Both the position numbers and the translations under genes were made by a program. From positions 186,001 to 250,000 of the forward strand of contig JAIQDT010001732.1 in the NCBI GenBank assembly GCA_021521415.1: a stretch of 64,000 bases of DNA, given 5' to 3'. Shown piece after piece: positions 12,280 through 24,327 of the stretch. Below the pieces are notes generated by a model that saw only the letters and a list, made by a program, of their open reading frames with translations, ran no database searches and was not told where the DNA came from. Positions within the stretch are counted from its first letter, which is position 1. The number at the start of each line of letters is the position of its first letter. This stretch comes from Bidens hawaiensis. Taxonomy: Eukaryota > Streptophyta > Magnoliopsida > Asterales > Asteraceae.

Positions 12280-14178
12280 GTGACTATAAGATAGGACATT
12301 AGACGTAATGTTCTAGTAGGTTATAGTTTATTTGCTTAATTGTTTAGGTTGCATGATTAGAAATTATGTGAGCCTTATTTGATTGTTCAATGCACATTAT
12401 TTGGTCATTATTAATTTGTTTATGCCTCATGTACGCAAATAATATTATACCGATGATTCAATTGCCTCAATTACACAAGCACACACAAGTCAAAAGGTTA
12501 TGTTTAACGCAAAGATTTTCAATAATCAAATTTTTGATTTATGGTTGTCCGATATTTTTCTTCTTAAAGATGGTTTCGTTATGGCGGGTATGTAGTAAAC
12601 TGTAAGGGGGACGTGCCTGTTTTCCGAAACTCTTGACACCAAGGTTATTGAAACCTACGGATAAGCAATGCGTATAAATCCTAATCAGACGCGGGACCCA
12701 GTTGCTTACCTGGAGAGTTAGAAAAGAGCATGAACTCTATTAAGCCAAAAGCATACCACTTTCAACGTCATATGAATCACAACTTTAAGTTTTCAAACGC
12801 GACCATGTTCTCTTTGTGAAAATAATATGGTTGCACTCCTCTATGTTTTACAATGTGTTTTAACTGGAAGTCTGTACACGAAAACCAAGCTTTTGGTTCG
12901 ATTTAATTACGCATTTTTATACGAGAATAGTTAAGTTTTAAAAGCTTTGTGACACGATTTCTTTATTTATACGCTCATTTACGGCTTAAACTTTTAAAAG
13001 TTTGCAAAGTAAAAACCGAATTTCAAACGATTCCTTTGTTATTTTTCTATTATGTTTTAGAATTGAAAATTTAAAAAGTTATGGTGATACATAAATGGTT
13101 GAATTTCAATGTACTATATTATTTTATTTATTTACTACTACGTTTTTGAATTGAAAATCCTAAATGTCATGGTGATACATGAATGATCGAATTTCAATTC
13201 GATTACCTTATTTCCATATTCATTTACCCTTATATTTTAACTTAAAAAAAGTCATGGTGGCACATAAACCCTCGATTTTCAAATCAGTTTTACTATTTAT
13301 TGTTAAGTTTAATACTTTTTCTATATGATTTATGAGATTTTTCGTTTCTTGAAATATGAAAACCTATGATTACTCATAGGAATTTCAATTTTGAGTTTGA
13401 ATTTTGTTTCATGCAATTTCATTTATTTACTTATTCTTATGATTGATCTCGATAAATCTATTGGTCGTGTCATACTTGCGTCCCAAGTCACGCGAATTCT
13501 TCAAGTTTCGTATCGCGCCTTCTCGTTTTCCAAGTTGTCACGCTCAACCCGCAAAATGACAACCCAAGTTAGCAAGCAAAAGGCCTCCACGATTCCAATC
13601 ATACCACGTTCAACCACACCCACATTCATTGCTATATTAATTCCCAATTCAAATCCAGCACAATTCTTGGAAACTCAAACCAAACCCAACCGAAAACCCT
13701 CACACAGAAACACACCATTTTGTATAGTATGTGTAATTCCCACCACTTTACTTCCCAGAAACGTTGATTTACTTCTATTTGTGGTAGATTCAATTACCAC
13801 ATAATGCCAAAACCTACCCAAACTCAACGCCATTCACTCGTCTGCAAGACCTGTAGTTAACCATTTGTCTCAATCAGATGTTTGACCACGTGCTTTAAGA
13901 CTACTATCATCATGATGACCCTAGCACACTCGCCATACTTTGGAAGGCCTAACTTGTTCCCGCCATGCAATATCCTAACCTCGCATCCTTTGTCGACCTT
14001 ATACGATTTTCCGGTTTCAATACTTAGATTTTTACAAAACTCATCAAACTCGCCTATATTTTCTTTTGCATACTTTCCTACATTTTATTTCTTTTACTAA
14101 CACCTCGAGCCTAATCCCAAATCCTTAGTTATTTTTAACTTTCAATCAAATAGATTCTCTTTAAAAAAAACTTATTAC

Positions 14179-14217
<39 letters not shown>

Positions 14218-16343
14218 AGTTATTAATATTATAACCATTACTAATATTACTACTACAATTATTATTATTAGTACCATCACCGTCATCATCATTATTATTA
14301 TTACGGTAATTATCAATATTATTATTATTAAAATTTTTATTATTATTAGTGTTAATATTATTATTAGTAATATTATTATTACTAATATCATCGTCACTAC
14401 TATTAATATAATAATATTTAAAGTAAAATATTTGATTTAAACAAGTTTTGAGTCCTTTTGAAACTATTTTTCATTCAACTAGTCAAGTAATATGACAATT
14501 AATTTTCCTATGTCATTGGCCAAAAGAAAACATTTTTTTTTTACGTTTAAGATTTCATAAAACTTACAAGTCTTAGCGATAGCTAAACACTTTTTTCCTA
14601 AATAAAAATAGAATAAATCTTATTTCACCATGAGATATAAAAACCACGATTTATAACCGATTTTCGTAAATTAAAATATATGTTGTATCCCTTCCTTTCT
14701 TTCCCCTTCGTTAACGCCAATGAGTTTTGGCTAAGAAATCATGGCACCACCCCCACGCCAACCTTTCATACCCCCAAAAAAACCTACATTCGAGAAGACA
14801 ACCGTCGCAAGCTACATTTACTTTTCTTTATTTTCTCTTTCACGTATGTTTCGAGCTTACCCAAAGTGATTTTTATATCCACTTCTATAGAGTATTGGTA
14901 CGAAGTTTATTTTGGTCGTTCATTGATCCTTGGTCCATATTCGTTTGTATTTTATTTTTTTTATGAAATGTAAATTGGTACATCATTCTTATACGCCTTA
15001 TTAAATCGGTTTACGTTTGTTATTTCAAATAACGTGGTCTATGACCCATTTTTCTTAAACGTAACCGTTAAGTGGAAATTGAGACTATAAACATGTATGT
15101 ATAGCTACCTAATAGAAACTGTATTTTCATTTTATTTCTACATTTTACTATCGGTGACCGATTCTCTCCAAACGAATTCGTTTACTTAGAACCGGGACTG
15201 TATCCCATGTACATGCCGAGTTTATGTTATGTTATATTTTTACTCAATATTTTTTGTTTATTTGTGTACTTCTCTTTCACTCGATGGTTTATTTAAATCA
15301 TTATGTTGTTCTTGATTTCATCAATCTGGAATCAAGGCTTTATTTTGATTTCGAAATTTCAATTGTTTACTTTGACAAACTCAAGGTTGCTATTGTAACT
15401 TTTCTTTCACAAACTTAAATATATTTTAATAATGTGAATATAGAATTTCGTTTATCCGTTTTATTTCAAATTATTAATTTATATGTTGTAATGTTCACTT
15501 CATTTCACCTCAATGTTATCATTAATTACGCTGCATTCTTTCGAAGATTTCCATTTGTTAAACGTCATGGTATTTTGATACATAAAAAGTTTCGTTTATC
15601 TAAGCTATTCTCGAAACCAACTGCGTTATCAATTTACATGTTCATACTTCGTTGGTTAAATGTTACGTTTACTTACCACGTTATTCCCGACCCCATTATT
15701 TCGATCACATGTTACGCTGTTCATAATTTTAAATGCTTCATTCTTTAACTTCATTACCTCGTTTATTTCGTATTTTTTAAATCGTTTACTTGGTTTAGAC
15801 TCGATGATTTTATTTACTTGACTTAGTGTTTCGCGTCATCCTTGGTCTGAATGGTCTATTAATATGTTTTAGTAATGCTTACCCTTTAAATTCATTATTT
15901 TTTTTATTTTCAACGTTCTATATGAGAATTTTATGTAATTATAAAGTCTATGTCTTAAAACCACACAATAGAGCAAGTTATTTGGACCATCCGACGATAG
16001 AGGTAATTATAGGTCGACACGTAATAATCAAAGTCCTCGCATGGAAAATATAATAAGTCCGGTTGTGTGAAATAACTCAGAACTTGGAATATTTTTTGGA
16101 GAACAGGGCAAATAGAATATGATAAGGGCATGGTGGAAACGCCGCTGGTACATCCTATATATAAGTGTCATTGTCATATTTTCTATTTGTGGCGTTCTTT
16201 CGGGTCATTCAAAGATCTACGTTATTTTATTTTAATTATGCATGTATAAAATTTCTAAAATTTCTAACTCCGTTTATTAGTTGTTCTCTTTTAAATTTTT
16301 TTTATTTTAATTTCGGAACGAAATTTCTAAAAGTTGTAAGTCC
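12280..16343 (+). other. LARD interior, non-coding
   Basis: No frame shows a retroviral motif. The open stretches here (for example 13,391-13,804 and 15,434-15,748) are compositional and lack any recognisable domain. The sequence near 16,300-16,343 (cggaacgaaatttctaaaag) resembles the end of gypsy interiors just before a 3' LTR. The polypurine tract is weak. Confidence 0.7.
14171..14400. repeat. ATT/TTA microsatellite region
   Basis: Runs of TTA/ATT interrupted by other triplets inside the LARD interior. Translation gives only isoleucine-rich nonsense, so no gene is called. Confidence 0.9.
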
Positions 16344-18318
16344 TGTAACATTCGTTACTTTTCAAACCCGAAAACCCGACCCATTTTAAATTTTCGGTTT
16401 TGTTTCTATTTAAATTTTTATTTTTTTATATTATTAATTAATGTCAAATTTTCATTAATGTATTTTATGTGATTATTTCAACACCCTTGTAGTATTACAT
16501 ACTCATAAAACATTCATAATCAAGATCAAATATTTATGTACATGTCCCATGTAATTTACTAGAATTATTATTTAACTACAACTACTACTTTTATTATTTA
16601 TAATTATTATTATTAATTTTATTATTATCATCATCTTTTCATATGTTACTTAACTAATAAAAACTAATGAACGTTTAATTCAATTAAATTTATTAAAATA
16701 GTTAAATCTTTTGAATACCTTATTAAACAATTTTTAATTTGTGTTTTAATTATATTAAATATGATTAATTTTCATAATTTCCTTAAGACATAACAACTCT
16801 ATATTTTCAATATAAAAGGAGGACAAATCCTCCATTATTTTCACAGCTCAATCCATTCTTTTCTTAAGTTTAAGAGCACTAACAAGTAAGTTGTTACCAT
16901 TTCAAGCATTTTATAGCTTTTATTTTGATTTTATCTTGAATGTTCATACTTGTTCATAAGTTGTTCTTCATGATCATGTTACTTTTATCATAAAAATATT
17001 ATATCTTGGTTTTATCATAAAAATATTATATCTTGGTTTTTCTAAATCTTGGATCAAGCCTAGCTATTTTGCAAGAACAAACATGAATATATATTTATCT
17101 AAATCTTATGATTCGTTGATCATCATAACTTATAAACTTTCTTTTAAATAAGATTATTTATAAAAAATTCTTTTATTTAAAATATTCTACAATAGATATA
17201 ACATACTTCATATCTTTGAATTAATAATTGAGTAAATTAATTATCGTTTATTTTATTTCAACATAACTACTATTTATAATTTTCTTTAAGAGAATTCATG
17301 CAAAACATTTAAGTTAATTAATTAATTATGTTACTTGGAAACAAATGTTTAATCATAAATTGTTATTAATATTATTATTTAATCTTATATTAATAAGTTA
17401 TAATTATTTGTCTACAATTCATTATTCAACTAATAAACATCAAATGATTTATATAAACTTTATTCATTTTTGTTAAACTCATTAAGAATCCCCAAGTCCC
17501 CATTTACCATAAGTTAATTAACTTTATAATTCCGGTAGCTAGTCCTTGATTTTTGTATCTTCCTTATTATTTATAGTTTCGTGAGATTCAATTGCTTCGT
17601 TTGTTAACTTGCTTTCGGTTATTATTTCAAGTTGTCTCCAATATCAAAGTTGAGTTTCTCACACCCCCTTTTTTACCTTTTTACTATTTTGGGGGTAGCA
17701 TATATATCCTATCAAAATCAGTTTTGTTTATTTATTATTTACAAACTACAATTCGCATCATGGACTTGTGTGTTTACTTGTTACTTGCTCAAATATTACA
17801 TGCATGGATTTCTTCGATAAGTATGATCATACGCCCCCCTTTGCACTCAGGACCATTGTTTCTAGTGGAAAAGGGACTTCGATCTGAGTACGTTGGTGCA
17901 CAATCCCAACTGGAAAAGACCTTCATTTATTCTTTACACTCATGGACCATTGTTTCTAGTGTAAATAACCCTTATGTGTTTTTCATAAGTTTTCATGGAA
18001 TTGTATGGTTTTTATGTAGTATTTAAACTGTGTGAACTCACCAACTATTCAATTAGTTGACTTTATTTTATATATATGCTACATGTACTTTCATTAGAGG
18101 ATGAAATGAAGAGGATACTAGAAGTTAGGTTATCTGGATAATAAACAAGAAGATGTTTGTTTTGTTACTTTTCCCTTGTGTTTGTTCATTTGAAATAACT
18201 TGTGTACTTGATGCTTTGGAATGAATTAATGATAATATTGTCACTTAATAGTGTCACATGTGTTTTGGGAAATCTGTACGTCACACTAAGGCGTTTCCGC
18301 ATTAGCCGGGGTGTTACA
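16344..18318 (+). repeat. LARD 3' LTR
   Basis: About 1,975 bp and the partner of 10,267-12,263. Its TATA box is at 16,811-16,819. A tandem copy of taaaaatattatatcttgg near 16,990-17,040 replaces a segment kept in the left LTR. Confidence 0.9.
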
Positions 18319-18417
18319 CCGCTTAACAACGGATTAATAGATATCACATTGAAAGATCCTTTTTTGGGACTTACAAGATGTCTGATTAAATCACGTTTGG
18401 GTTTGATATTAACATCA

Positions 18418-18501
18418 GTTGAAACGCAAATTGAAATGGAGCCTACAAATGCTTCTACTTATATTGCATTGTGTGGTATGTATGATTCTCGAGGCATGTG
18501 A
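18418..18501 (+). pseudogene. PPR-like fragment
   Basis: Twenty-seven codons to a TGA read VETQIEMEPTNASTYIALCG then MYDSRGM. This matches the spacing of a plant PPR E-type repeat (xxLEPxNxxxYVLLSNxYxxxGx). Plant PPR proteins bind organellar RNA. Nothing upstream in frame is recognisable, so it is at most a short relic. A chance match is possible because the segment is short. Confidence 0.4.
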
Positions 18502-19776
18502 AAGGTTCCTAGGTCAGGTTTAAAGTTTGAAGGTTGAAACTTCGGGTTGTAGTTGGATTTGTTAATATGCGATCACCTCTACATTTTATATGGGTTCACT
18601 ATAATTATTCCTATATCGTTTCTACAACATTTTCAAAAATCAATTCGTGTCCATGCGCCCACGGGTACCTACGGGCCCGCCGCTATTTTTGTCAATGAAA
18701 CTTGAGTTTTTATCATGGTGAGAAGAATAGTTATATGGTTGAACGGATTATTAGAACACCCCTTTGGGTTCATTCAAAAATTCAATAATCGTTGTTGTGA
18801 ATTATTCGGTTCATATTATATTAACATTTATTTGTTTGACCTCAAAAGTCAAACTAGGTAATGTGATTTCAATTTGACTTATTTTCAAGTATAGCACTAG
18901 GTGTGAATTTCATACACAACACGCACATAACAAGATATTTGAGGGTTTAGGTTTCATGTAAACATATCACTTTTGGGTAGAACCCGTTTAGCTTAACGGC
19001 TCGTGTTAGTGTTAGCCTAACGAGTTCATGTGGGCTGACCCGTATAATCCATTTTTTTATATTCAAACCAAAAGACAAAGAAAAGGTTCATCATCCATTA
19101 AAATAATACAGTGCAAAAACACACCAAATGGCATATAAAATAAATATCAATGATTATGTTCACCTAAACCCAAATTTGACAAAAAAAAACGCGACCATGA
19201 CCCGCATTACATACTCGATAAATGCATAAATAGCATTGCATAATAGATGGAAAAAATGAAATTGTAAACATACACTCAAAAGAAATAATCGAAGCATGAC
19301 TAAAATGACTCAGCAACTAATCCAACCCTGACTCCACATGTCTTCAATATAATGACTATTATAACTTGCAATAGCAACTTTTCTTGGTATACACGCACGT
19401 TTTTGTGTAAGTAATGCAACTTGTGCTCATTATGTCCTAGAGGTTCATCGAAACGCGTTATCAAAATCTGATGATATGCCATACCGTTTTTTCCGCTAAC
19501 TCTTAGCATATCATTAGATTATGTCAAATCGTTTCGATGAACTTGAATATAATGAGTACAAGATGCAGTACTTACACCATGGTAATGCATCTATCTCATA
19601 CCCTTCAAGAAGCACTATAGAAATTAACCTACATAATACACAAAATCACAAGAGTTAAATGATAATAATATTGTACTTTATTATTATTATTAGGTATTGT
19701 TAGTCGGAGTTTATGGGCCCACCTTTTAAGCTTCTACAATTTGCATTCTCTACATGGTATTTCAAGATCTAAGTCT
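18502..19776. other. No gene seen
   Basis: AT-rich sequence without recognisable coding content. The stretch 19,190-19,260 resembles 53,900-53,968, so it belongs to a dispersed repeat. Confidence 0.5.
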
Positions 19777-20027
19777 TATTCAAATTCCATCTTTTCTTTT
19801 ACTTCCCGTGCGATAACTTTGCGTTCTTGGTGAAGTATACTTGACCTTTGGATGATGAAAGAAGTTTGTACTAGCAAGATTTGATTATTGATTACATTGA
19901 ACCATCTCTTGCAGACTTTTTTCCCCTGTAACGGAGGGTTCTCGCTGGGAGTCTTTCAAGGATCTCTTTGACAGTTTGAACCGGCTGATCAACCTTCTTT
20001 ATCCTCCGCGGCCATCTCCATAAACTT
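19777..20027 (-). pseudogene. F-box-like exon, frameshifted
   Basis: F-box proteins link substrates to SCF ubiquitin ligases. On the minus strand a 3' splice site (GCAG at 20,028-20,031) precedes VKEILERLPARTL and, after a small out-of-frame insertion near 19,920-19,935, VCKRWFNVINNQILLVQTSF. Together these match an F-box helix pattern (LPxxxL...VCKxWxxLI). The frame then stops at 19,777, far short of the usual 300-400 residues. The only ATG near the exon start leads to a very short frame. I read it as a degraded or truncated F-box gene. Confidence 0.5.
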
Positions 20028-20079
20028 CTGCAATTAATTAGAGAACATTTAAAGAAAACATGGTTAGTGTTTGTAAAAT

Positions 20080-20095
20080 CCCCCCCCCCCCCCCC
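20080..20095. repeat. Poly-C tract
   Basis: About 16 C in a row inside the presumed F-box leader intron. Confidence 0.8.
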
Positions 20096-21219
20096 GTCAT
20101 TTACTAATTAGTTTCAAATATAAGTTTTGAATATATATGTTTATAAAAAATGTAAACAACTTTAATTAATATTTTTTGTCAAATAAGCATTCTTTTCAAA
20201 TGATATGGTGGCTAGCATGGTATCACCTATTCCAGCACATCTCCAATTTATATGTAAAATCAATTAATAGAAGGGTGTAGGACCACGACAGAGAGTGATA
20301 ACAACCGTAAAAATGTGATTTAAGGTGATGAGACTTTTATATGGTATATCTTAAATCCAGACATACCTGATCATTATTAGAATTATATTAATCTAGACAT
20401 TAATAATATATAAGATGCAGAATAACATAACCATCATGTCACTAAAACAATTCTAGAAATTAGTATTAAATGTTATTTCTCCTAACAATTGAAAATTACA
20501 ATAGCGGTCCATTTTAAATGAAAAATAATAAGAAACCCAAAGAATTAAATTGGCTATACTACCCCTAGACTAATATTATCTCTAACTAATAGGATGAAAC
20601 TAGCCAAAACAAGAGAAAATATGTCAATTAGATGAAATGAACACTGACCATGCATATATGAAACCAATTTCCATCAACCATGCTCAAATAACCAAAACAT
20701 AAGGTCTATGTATGATGTTTCTTAATAATATAATTGATGATCATCAAGATAGGTTCTTTTCTCCTTATATAGATCTTAACATGCACGTTCTTTTTAATAT
20801 TAAAGACAGGGGAAACAAATTATAGAATTACCATGTGAATGTGGGAAAATCAGTTTGGTGTATCATCAGATTTTGATGATACATATTGATTAACTTCTTA
20901 AACGCAATGAGAACAAACTACATCACATGCATCAAAGTAAGCATGCATCCAACACCATTCAGAAAGCAACATAGAAACCTACAGAATACATACATTTGTA
21001 TTGTCATTATGGTTTGGGTTTTGGTTGTATTTATTGTCTTAGATGTCCCTACACTTGTAAAACAATAGGTGACCTAATAATATAGCGCACCTTGTAGAAT
21101 GTAAATTGATGTTGAGAAGGAGACAAAAGTTCAAGTAAAAGCATTATAACTGTTTGTGTTTCTTTTCTGCTGATCAGACACAACTTTAGAACAAGTGACA
21201 ATTTTAGAACAATTGACAT

Positions 21220-21600
21220 ACAGTGGTTTGAAACAGAGGATATATGGGAAACTTATAAAATTTTGCAAACCGTGGTTTAAAATCAAGGATTGCACCAAAA
21301 ACATTCACCCTAAGATCGTAAGATACCCTCCTTTAGAAAAAAAGATCAAATCGTGGTTTCAAACCATGGTTTGAGTAGAAAACCACCAAATAAAATTAAA
21401 CGGTATTAGGGTGAACGTTTTTGGTGTAATCCGTGTTTTCAAATCATGGTTTGTATAATTTAAATGTTGCTAATCAATCCCCAATTTCAAACCATGTTTT
21501 ATCATTTGTGAAATGTTGTGTCTAAAACATTTGCTAAAATGAAACATAAACCATGGTTTCAAATCATGGTTACACCAAATGTGAAACACTCTTTAAAAGT
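21220..21600. repeat. Fold-back (MITE-like) repeat with AACCATGGTTT palindromes
   Basis: Imperfect inverted arms: tgcaccaaaaacattcaccc (about 21,292) faces the complement gggtgaacgtttttggtgta (about 21,410). Both arms extend outward through AACC(A/G)TGGTTT-type words. The AAACCATGGTTT palindrome recurs several times to about 21,570. It looks like a non-autonomous DNA element. No target duplication was identified. Confidence 0.6.
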
Positions 21601-21751
21601 AAACTATTTTTAAAGAACTTTTCTATAAACACCATTTCTGGAAAAAAAATTCATTATATCTATCTATCAAACAACAAAAAAGTAAATATCAACGTCATAG
21701 TTGAAGGAAATTAAGTCAACTAGACCACATATTAATTTTTAATTAACCAAC

Positions 21752-21753
21752 CA

Positions 21754-21789
<36 letters not shown>
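21752..21789. repeat. (TA)n microsatellite
   Basis: Uninterrupted TA dinucleotides, about 19 units. Confidence 0.9.
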
Positions 21790-21793
<4 letters not shown>

Positions 21794-22537
21794 ACAATTA
21801 TGAAATAGTTGTCAACAAGTTACATTGCATGAAAATAATTACAGTTTTCAACGCATTAAGTATCATTTGAAATGTACCAATAAAATTGCAAGAAATTCAA
21901 TTGTTGATAAACCATATCAAACTGACATGATCGCACTGAATTATTAAGCCCACAATCTCGAATCATATATTTCTGTATAACAATATTGTAAAATCAACAA
22001 TGAATAAAAACATTTTTATTTCAATTGAATATCCGAGTTGACAAATTTCAGTCAATTTAATCATGATTATTAACTACTAATTACCCTTTACCAAAAAAAC
22101 TAGTGACAAGATAAACGCCTTTTTCAAAGGTTTTTAGAATCACATTGTTACCCGGTCTAAAAATAATTAAAATATTTTATGCAAGAATGCAACTGTTAAA
22201 AGCATTAACTTGTTATACAAAAGCTAACTTTGCAAACTTACCATATGTAAAACCGATTAGATCACGCTAAACAAATTAAGTGTCAAATCATGTTCAACTA
22301 GGTTAAACGAAATTTAGGCAAAATAATAAGATTCAAGAATAAAATATTTCATCTCTATACTAGAATCGGTATGAAGTTGAATTAAAACTGTAACAAATAA
22401 ACAAGATTTTATAACCCTAGTTATCAAAGAAAGCAAAGTCAGTAGATTTAAATTAAGAAATATATGGAAGATAAGTTAACAAGGAAAGATGAAACATTTA
22501 AACAAAGAAGTCATCAACCAAGGAAGATCATATATAC

Positions 22538-22630
22538 CTTTCGTTAGATATAGAGTTGTTGACGGAGTCTCTACTACAGCGGCAAATGACGATGGGGACA
22601 GAGAAAAATAGAGATTGTGTATATATAGAG
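22538..22630 (-). promoter_or_regulatory. Candidate promoter and leader exon of the F-box-like gene
   Basis: On the minus strand CTCTATATATACAC (22,617-22,630) is a TATA box. It is followed by a pyrimidine-rich leader (tttttctctgtcccc) and a 5' splice site, AACGAAAG|GTATAT, at 22,538/22,537. Together with the acceptor at 20,028 it would make a leader intron of about 2.5 kb. This is an inference; no transcript is at hand. Confidence 0.4.
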
Positions 22631-22860
22631 TAGGAAACCAACTATATACCTAGCCCTAAAGCCCAGTGGGCTACTTATTGGGCTATAACACAAATAAATG
22701 GCATTTAAAATAACATTATAAGGTTGAAAATGGAAATGAAGAAAATTACATATAGGAAATGAAGGTTAACTTTGCGTAAAGTATGCGAGAAAGAATACAA
22801 AAAGGAAAGTTTTTGAAAAATAAATTCTTTTAAAAAAATTTATAATTACACTAAAAATAC

Positions 22861-23242
22861 TGTAAGTCCTGAATCTGGATCACTACAATTATGATATCAA
22901 TACATCAAGTATAGGTGCGGAATACCTATACTTGGTGATTCAAGAACACGGATTGACAAAGTAAAATAACACGAAGTTGATTCAAAACACACGTATATTG
23001 ATAAATACGTCGGGTGCTTAAGCACTTACAATACTTGATAACAATTACTAGGAACGAACAAACATAACCTATACATGACGGCATCTATATATAGGGACAC
23101 CACCAACCTAGCCGGCCCAAACTAACAAGGGCCCACTGAGAACACATAGATGTTCTCGGCTCACATACAACCCCAAAACCCAAGCCCAAACAAAGTTAAA
23201 CTACATACAAACTAAGCTCAACCCACATAACTAGGCCCAACA
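22861..23242 (-). repeat. Sire-A 3' LTR
   Basis: 382 bp, TGTAAGTCCT...GGCCCAACA on the plus strand. On the minus strand an inverted repeat GAGAACA-6nt-TGTTCTC (23,138-23,157) precedes the TATA box CCCTATATATAG (23,086-23,097). From 22,926 on it aligns nearly base for base with 52,999-53,313. Confidence 0.9.
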
Positions 23243-23255
23243 ATCTCCCCCTTGG
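23243..23255 (-). other. Sire-A polypurine tract
   Basis: Minus strand CCAAGGGGGAGAT directly before the LTR; the plus-strand primer of reverse transcription. Confidence 0.85.
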
Positions 23256-23359
23256 TTTGTAGCTTATAATTAATCGTGCTCCATGTAGTCTATATCGGCA
23301 TCCTTCAATGCTCCAGCCCAGAACTTGTTATTGATGATAGACGCAACCATGCTCGTGTA

Positions 23360-23838
23360 TTATTTTGCGGCTTTTTCAAAGAGTGGATCAGCTGTAATCT
23401 GAAACATGCTAAGAGTCTTGATGCCTATTTCTCCAAATTTTAACAAATCCTTGGGGTCAACGAACCGGTATTGACCTTTCCCCTTTTGTAGTTTAATAAT
23501 GACCGTGGCAGTGAAAGAGTCATAGAACCAGAACCTCATGTTCTCCGATGTACCATCAGGAATAGCATCTAGTACAGGGATGTAAGTAGCTTTCTTTGTG
23601 GGAGGCCACATTACATTCACCATTGTTTTCCCAGTCCTTGGATCCAAGACACCTTTGGCTTTCTTCAGGAAAGATTCCGCAGTTGTCATGTTTGGAAAGC
23701 CTTGATCAACTTGACGTTTTAGAAAATTCCAGAAATCTGTTCCTCTTTTTTCATTAGATGGATTGGTGAATGGAGAATTGATTAGATCACTCAAATCCAC
23801 TTTAGTCCAGGAACCAAAGTCTTTCATCTTATAGTATT
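23360..23838 (-). pseudogene. Sire-A envelope-like ORF, C-terminal part
   Basis: A 155-codon open stretch from 23,827, open to the Sire-B insertion point at 23,838. It contains MRFWFYDSFTATVIIKLQ and YRFVDPKDLLKFGEIGIKTL, which align with the C-terminal domain of the Sire-B ORF (LKWWFVDCETAEAVM and LRVYDPMHLVNLSQADLQVL). When Sire-B and one GTATT copy are left out of the count, the frame continues into the ORF ending at 36,144, with one TGA between them. The two parts are therefore one interrupted gene. Confidence 0.8.
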
Positions 23839-24256
23839 TGTAGGTTCCCAGCCGGATCTACACGAGATATTGCGTTCTATTTAGGTGCGGAATCCCTACG
23901 TAAGACGTTACGAGTATAGAAAACAATACGAGCTAACACACGATACGATAACCAAACACACGTTGTATTCCAACCGTAAACACGTGATACTATGACCACT
24001 GAATACAAAACTCTCTGACTCGAATACACGAATAAACTCTCTGATTAATTAACTTAATAAGCCGTATACAAATGGCTTATATAGACACGACAACTTCGCC
24101 TGGCATGTTCAGGCGAAGTTGTCCCTAACTTCACTTGTCTAACAAGTTCGCCCATATAAGCGAACTTGTTAGCAACTTCGCTTACATACAAAACTCAAAT
24201 CTAACTAACACGATTACAGACACTCGACACTGAACTACTGACATCATGCACCAACA
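23839..24256 (-). repeat. Sire-B 3' LTR
   Basis: TGTAGGTTCC...CACCAACA on the plus strand. TATA box CTATATAAGCC at 24,074-24,084 (minus). Upstream of it lie two perfect inverted repeats: CAACTTCGCCTG/CAGGCGAAGTTG (24,091-24,121, 12-bp arms) and CTAACAAGTTCGC/GCGAACTTGTTAG (24,139-24,172, 13-bp arms). Confidence 0.93.
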
Positions 24257-24267
24257 GACTCCCCCTT
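24257..24267 (-). other. Sire-B polypurine tract
   Basis: Minus strand AAGGGGGAGTC directly before the 3' LTR. Confidence 0.85.
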
Positions 24268-24327
24268 GGCAGTAGCTTCATCTCTTTAGCTTTAAACACG
24301 TGTCTTGTAATCTTCAATCTTCTATCT

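Larger units (their letters stand above)
10267..18318 (+). mobile_element. LARD-like non-autonomous LTR element
   Basis: Two long LTRs (10,267-12,263 and 16,344-18,318), with TGTAACATTC starts and GTGTTACA ends, enclose 4.08 kb. The 5-bp target duplication CCGCT flanks the element exactly (10,262-10,266 and 18,319-18,323). A primer site follows the left LTR. No gag or pol domain can be read in the interior in any frame. Long LTRs with a long non-coding interior define large retrotransposon derivatives (LARDs), which rely on proteins from autonomous relatives. The TGTAAC ends suggest a gypsy helper. Confidence 0.9.

Noticed and set aside
14161..14397. Isoleucine-rich minus-strand frame
   Set aside because: It is a translation of the TTA/ATT microsatellite.
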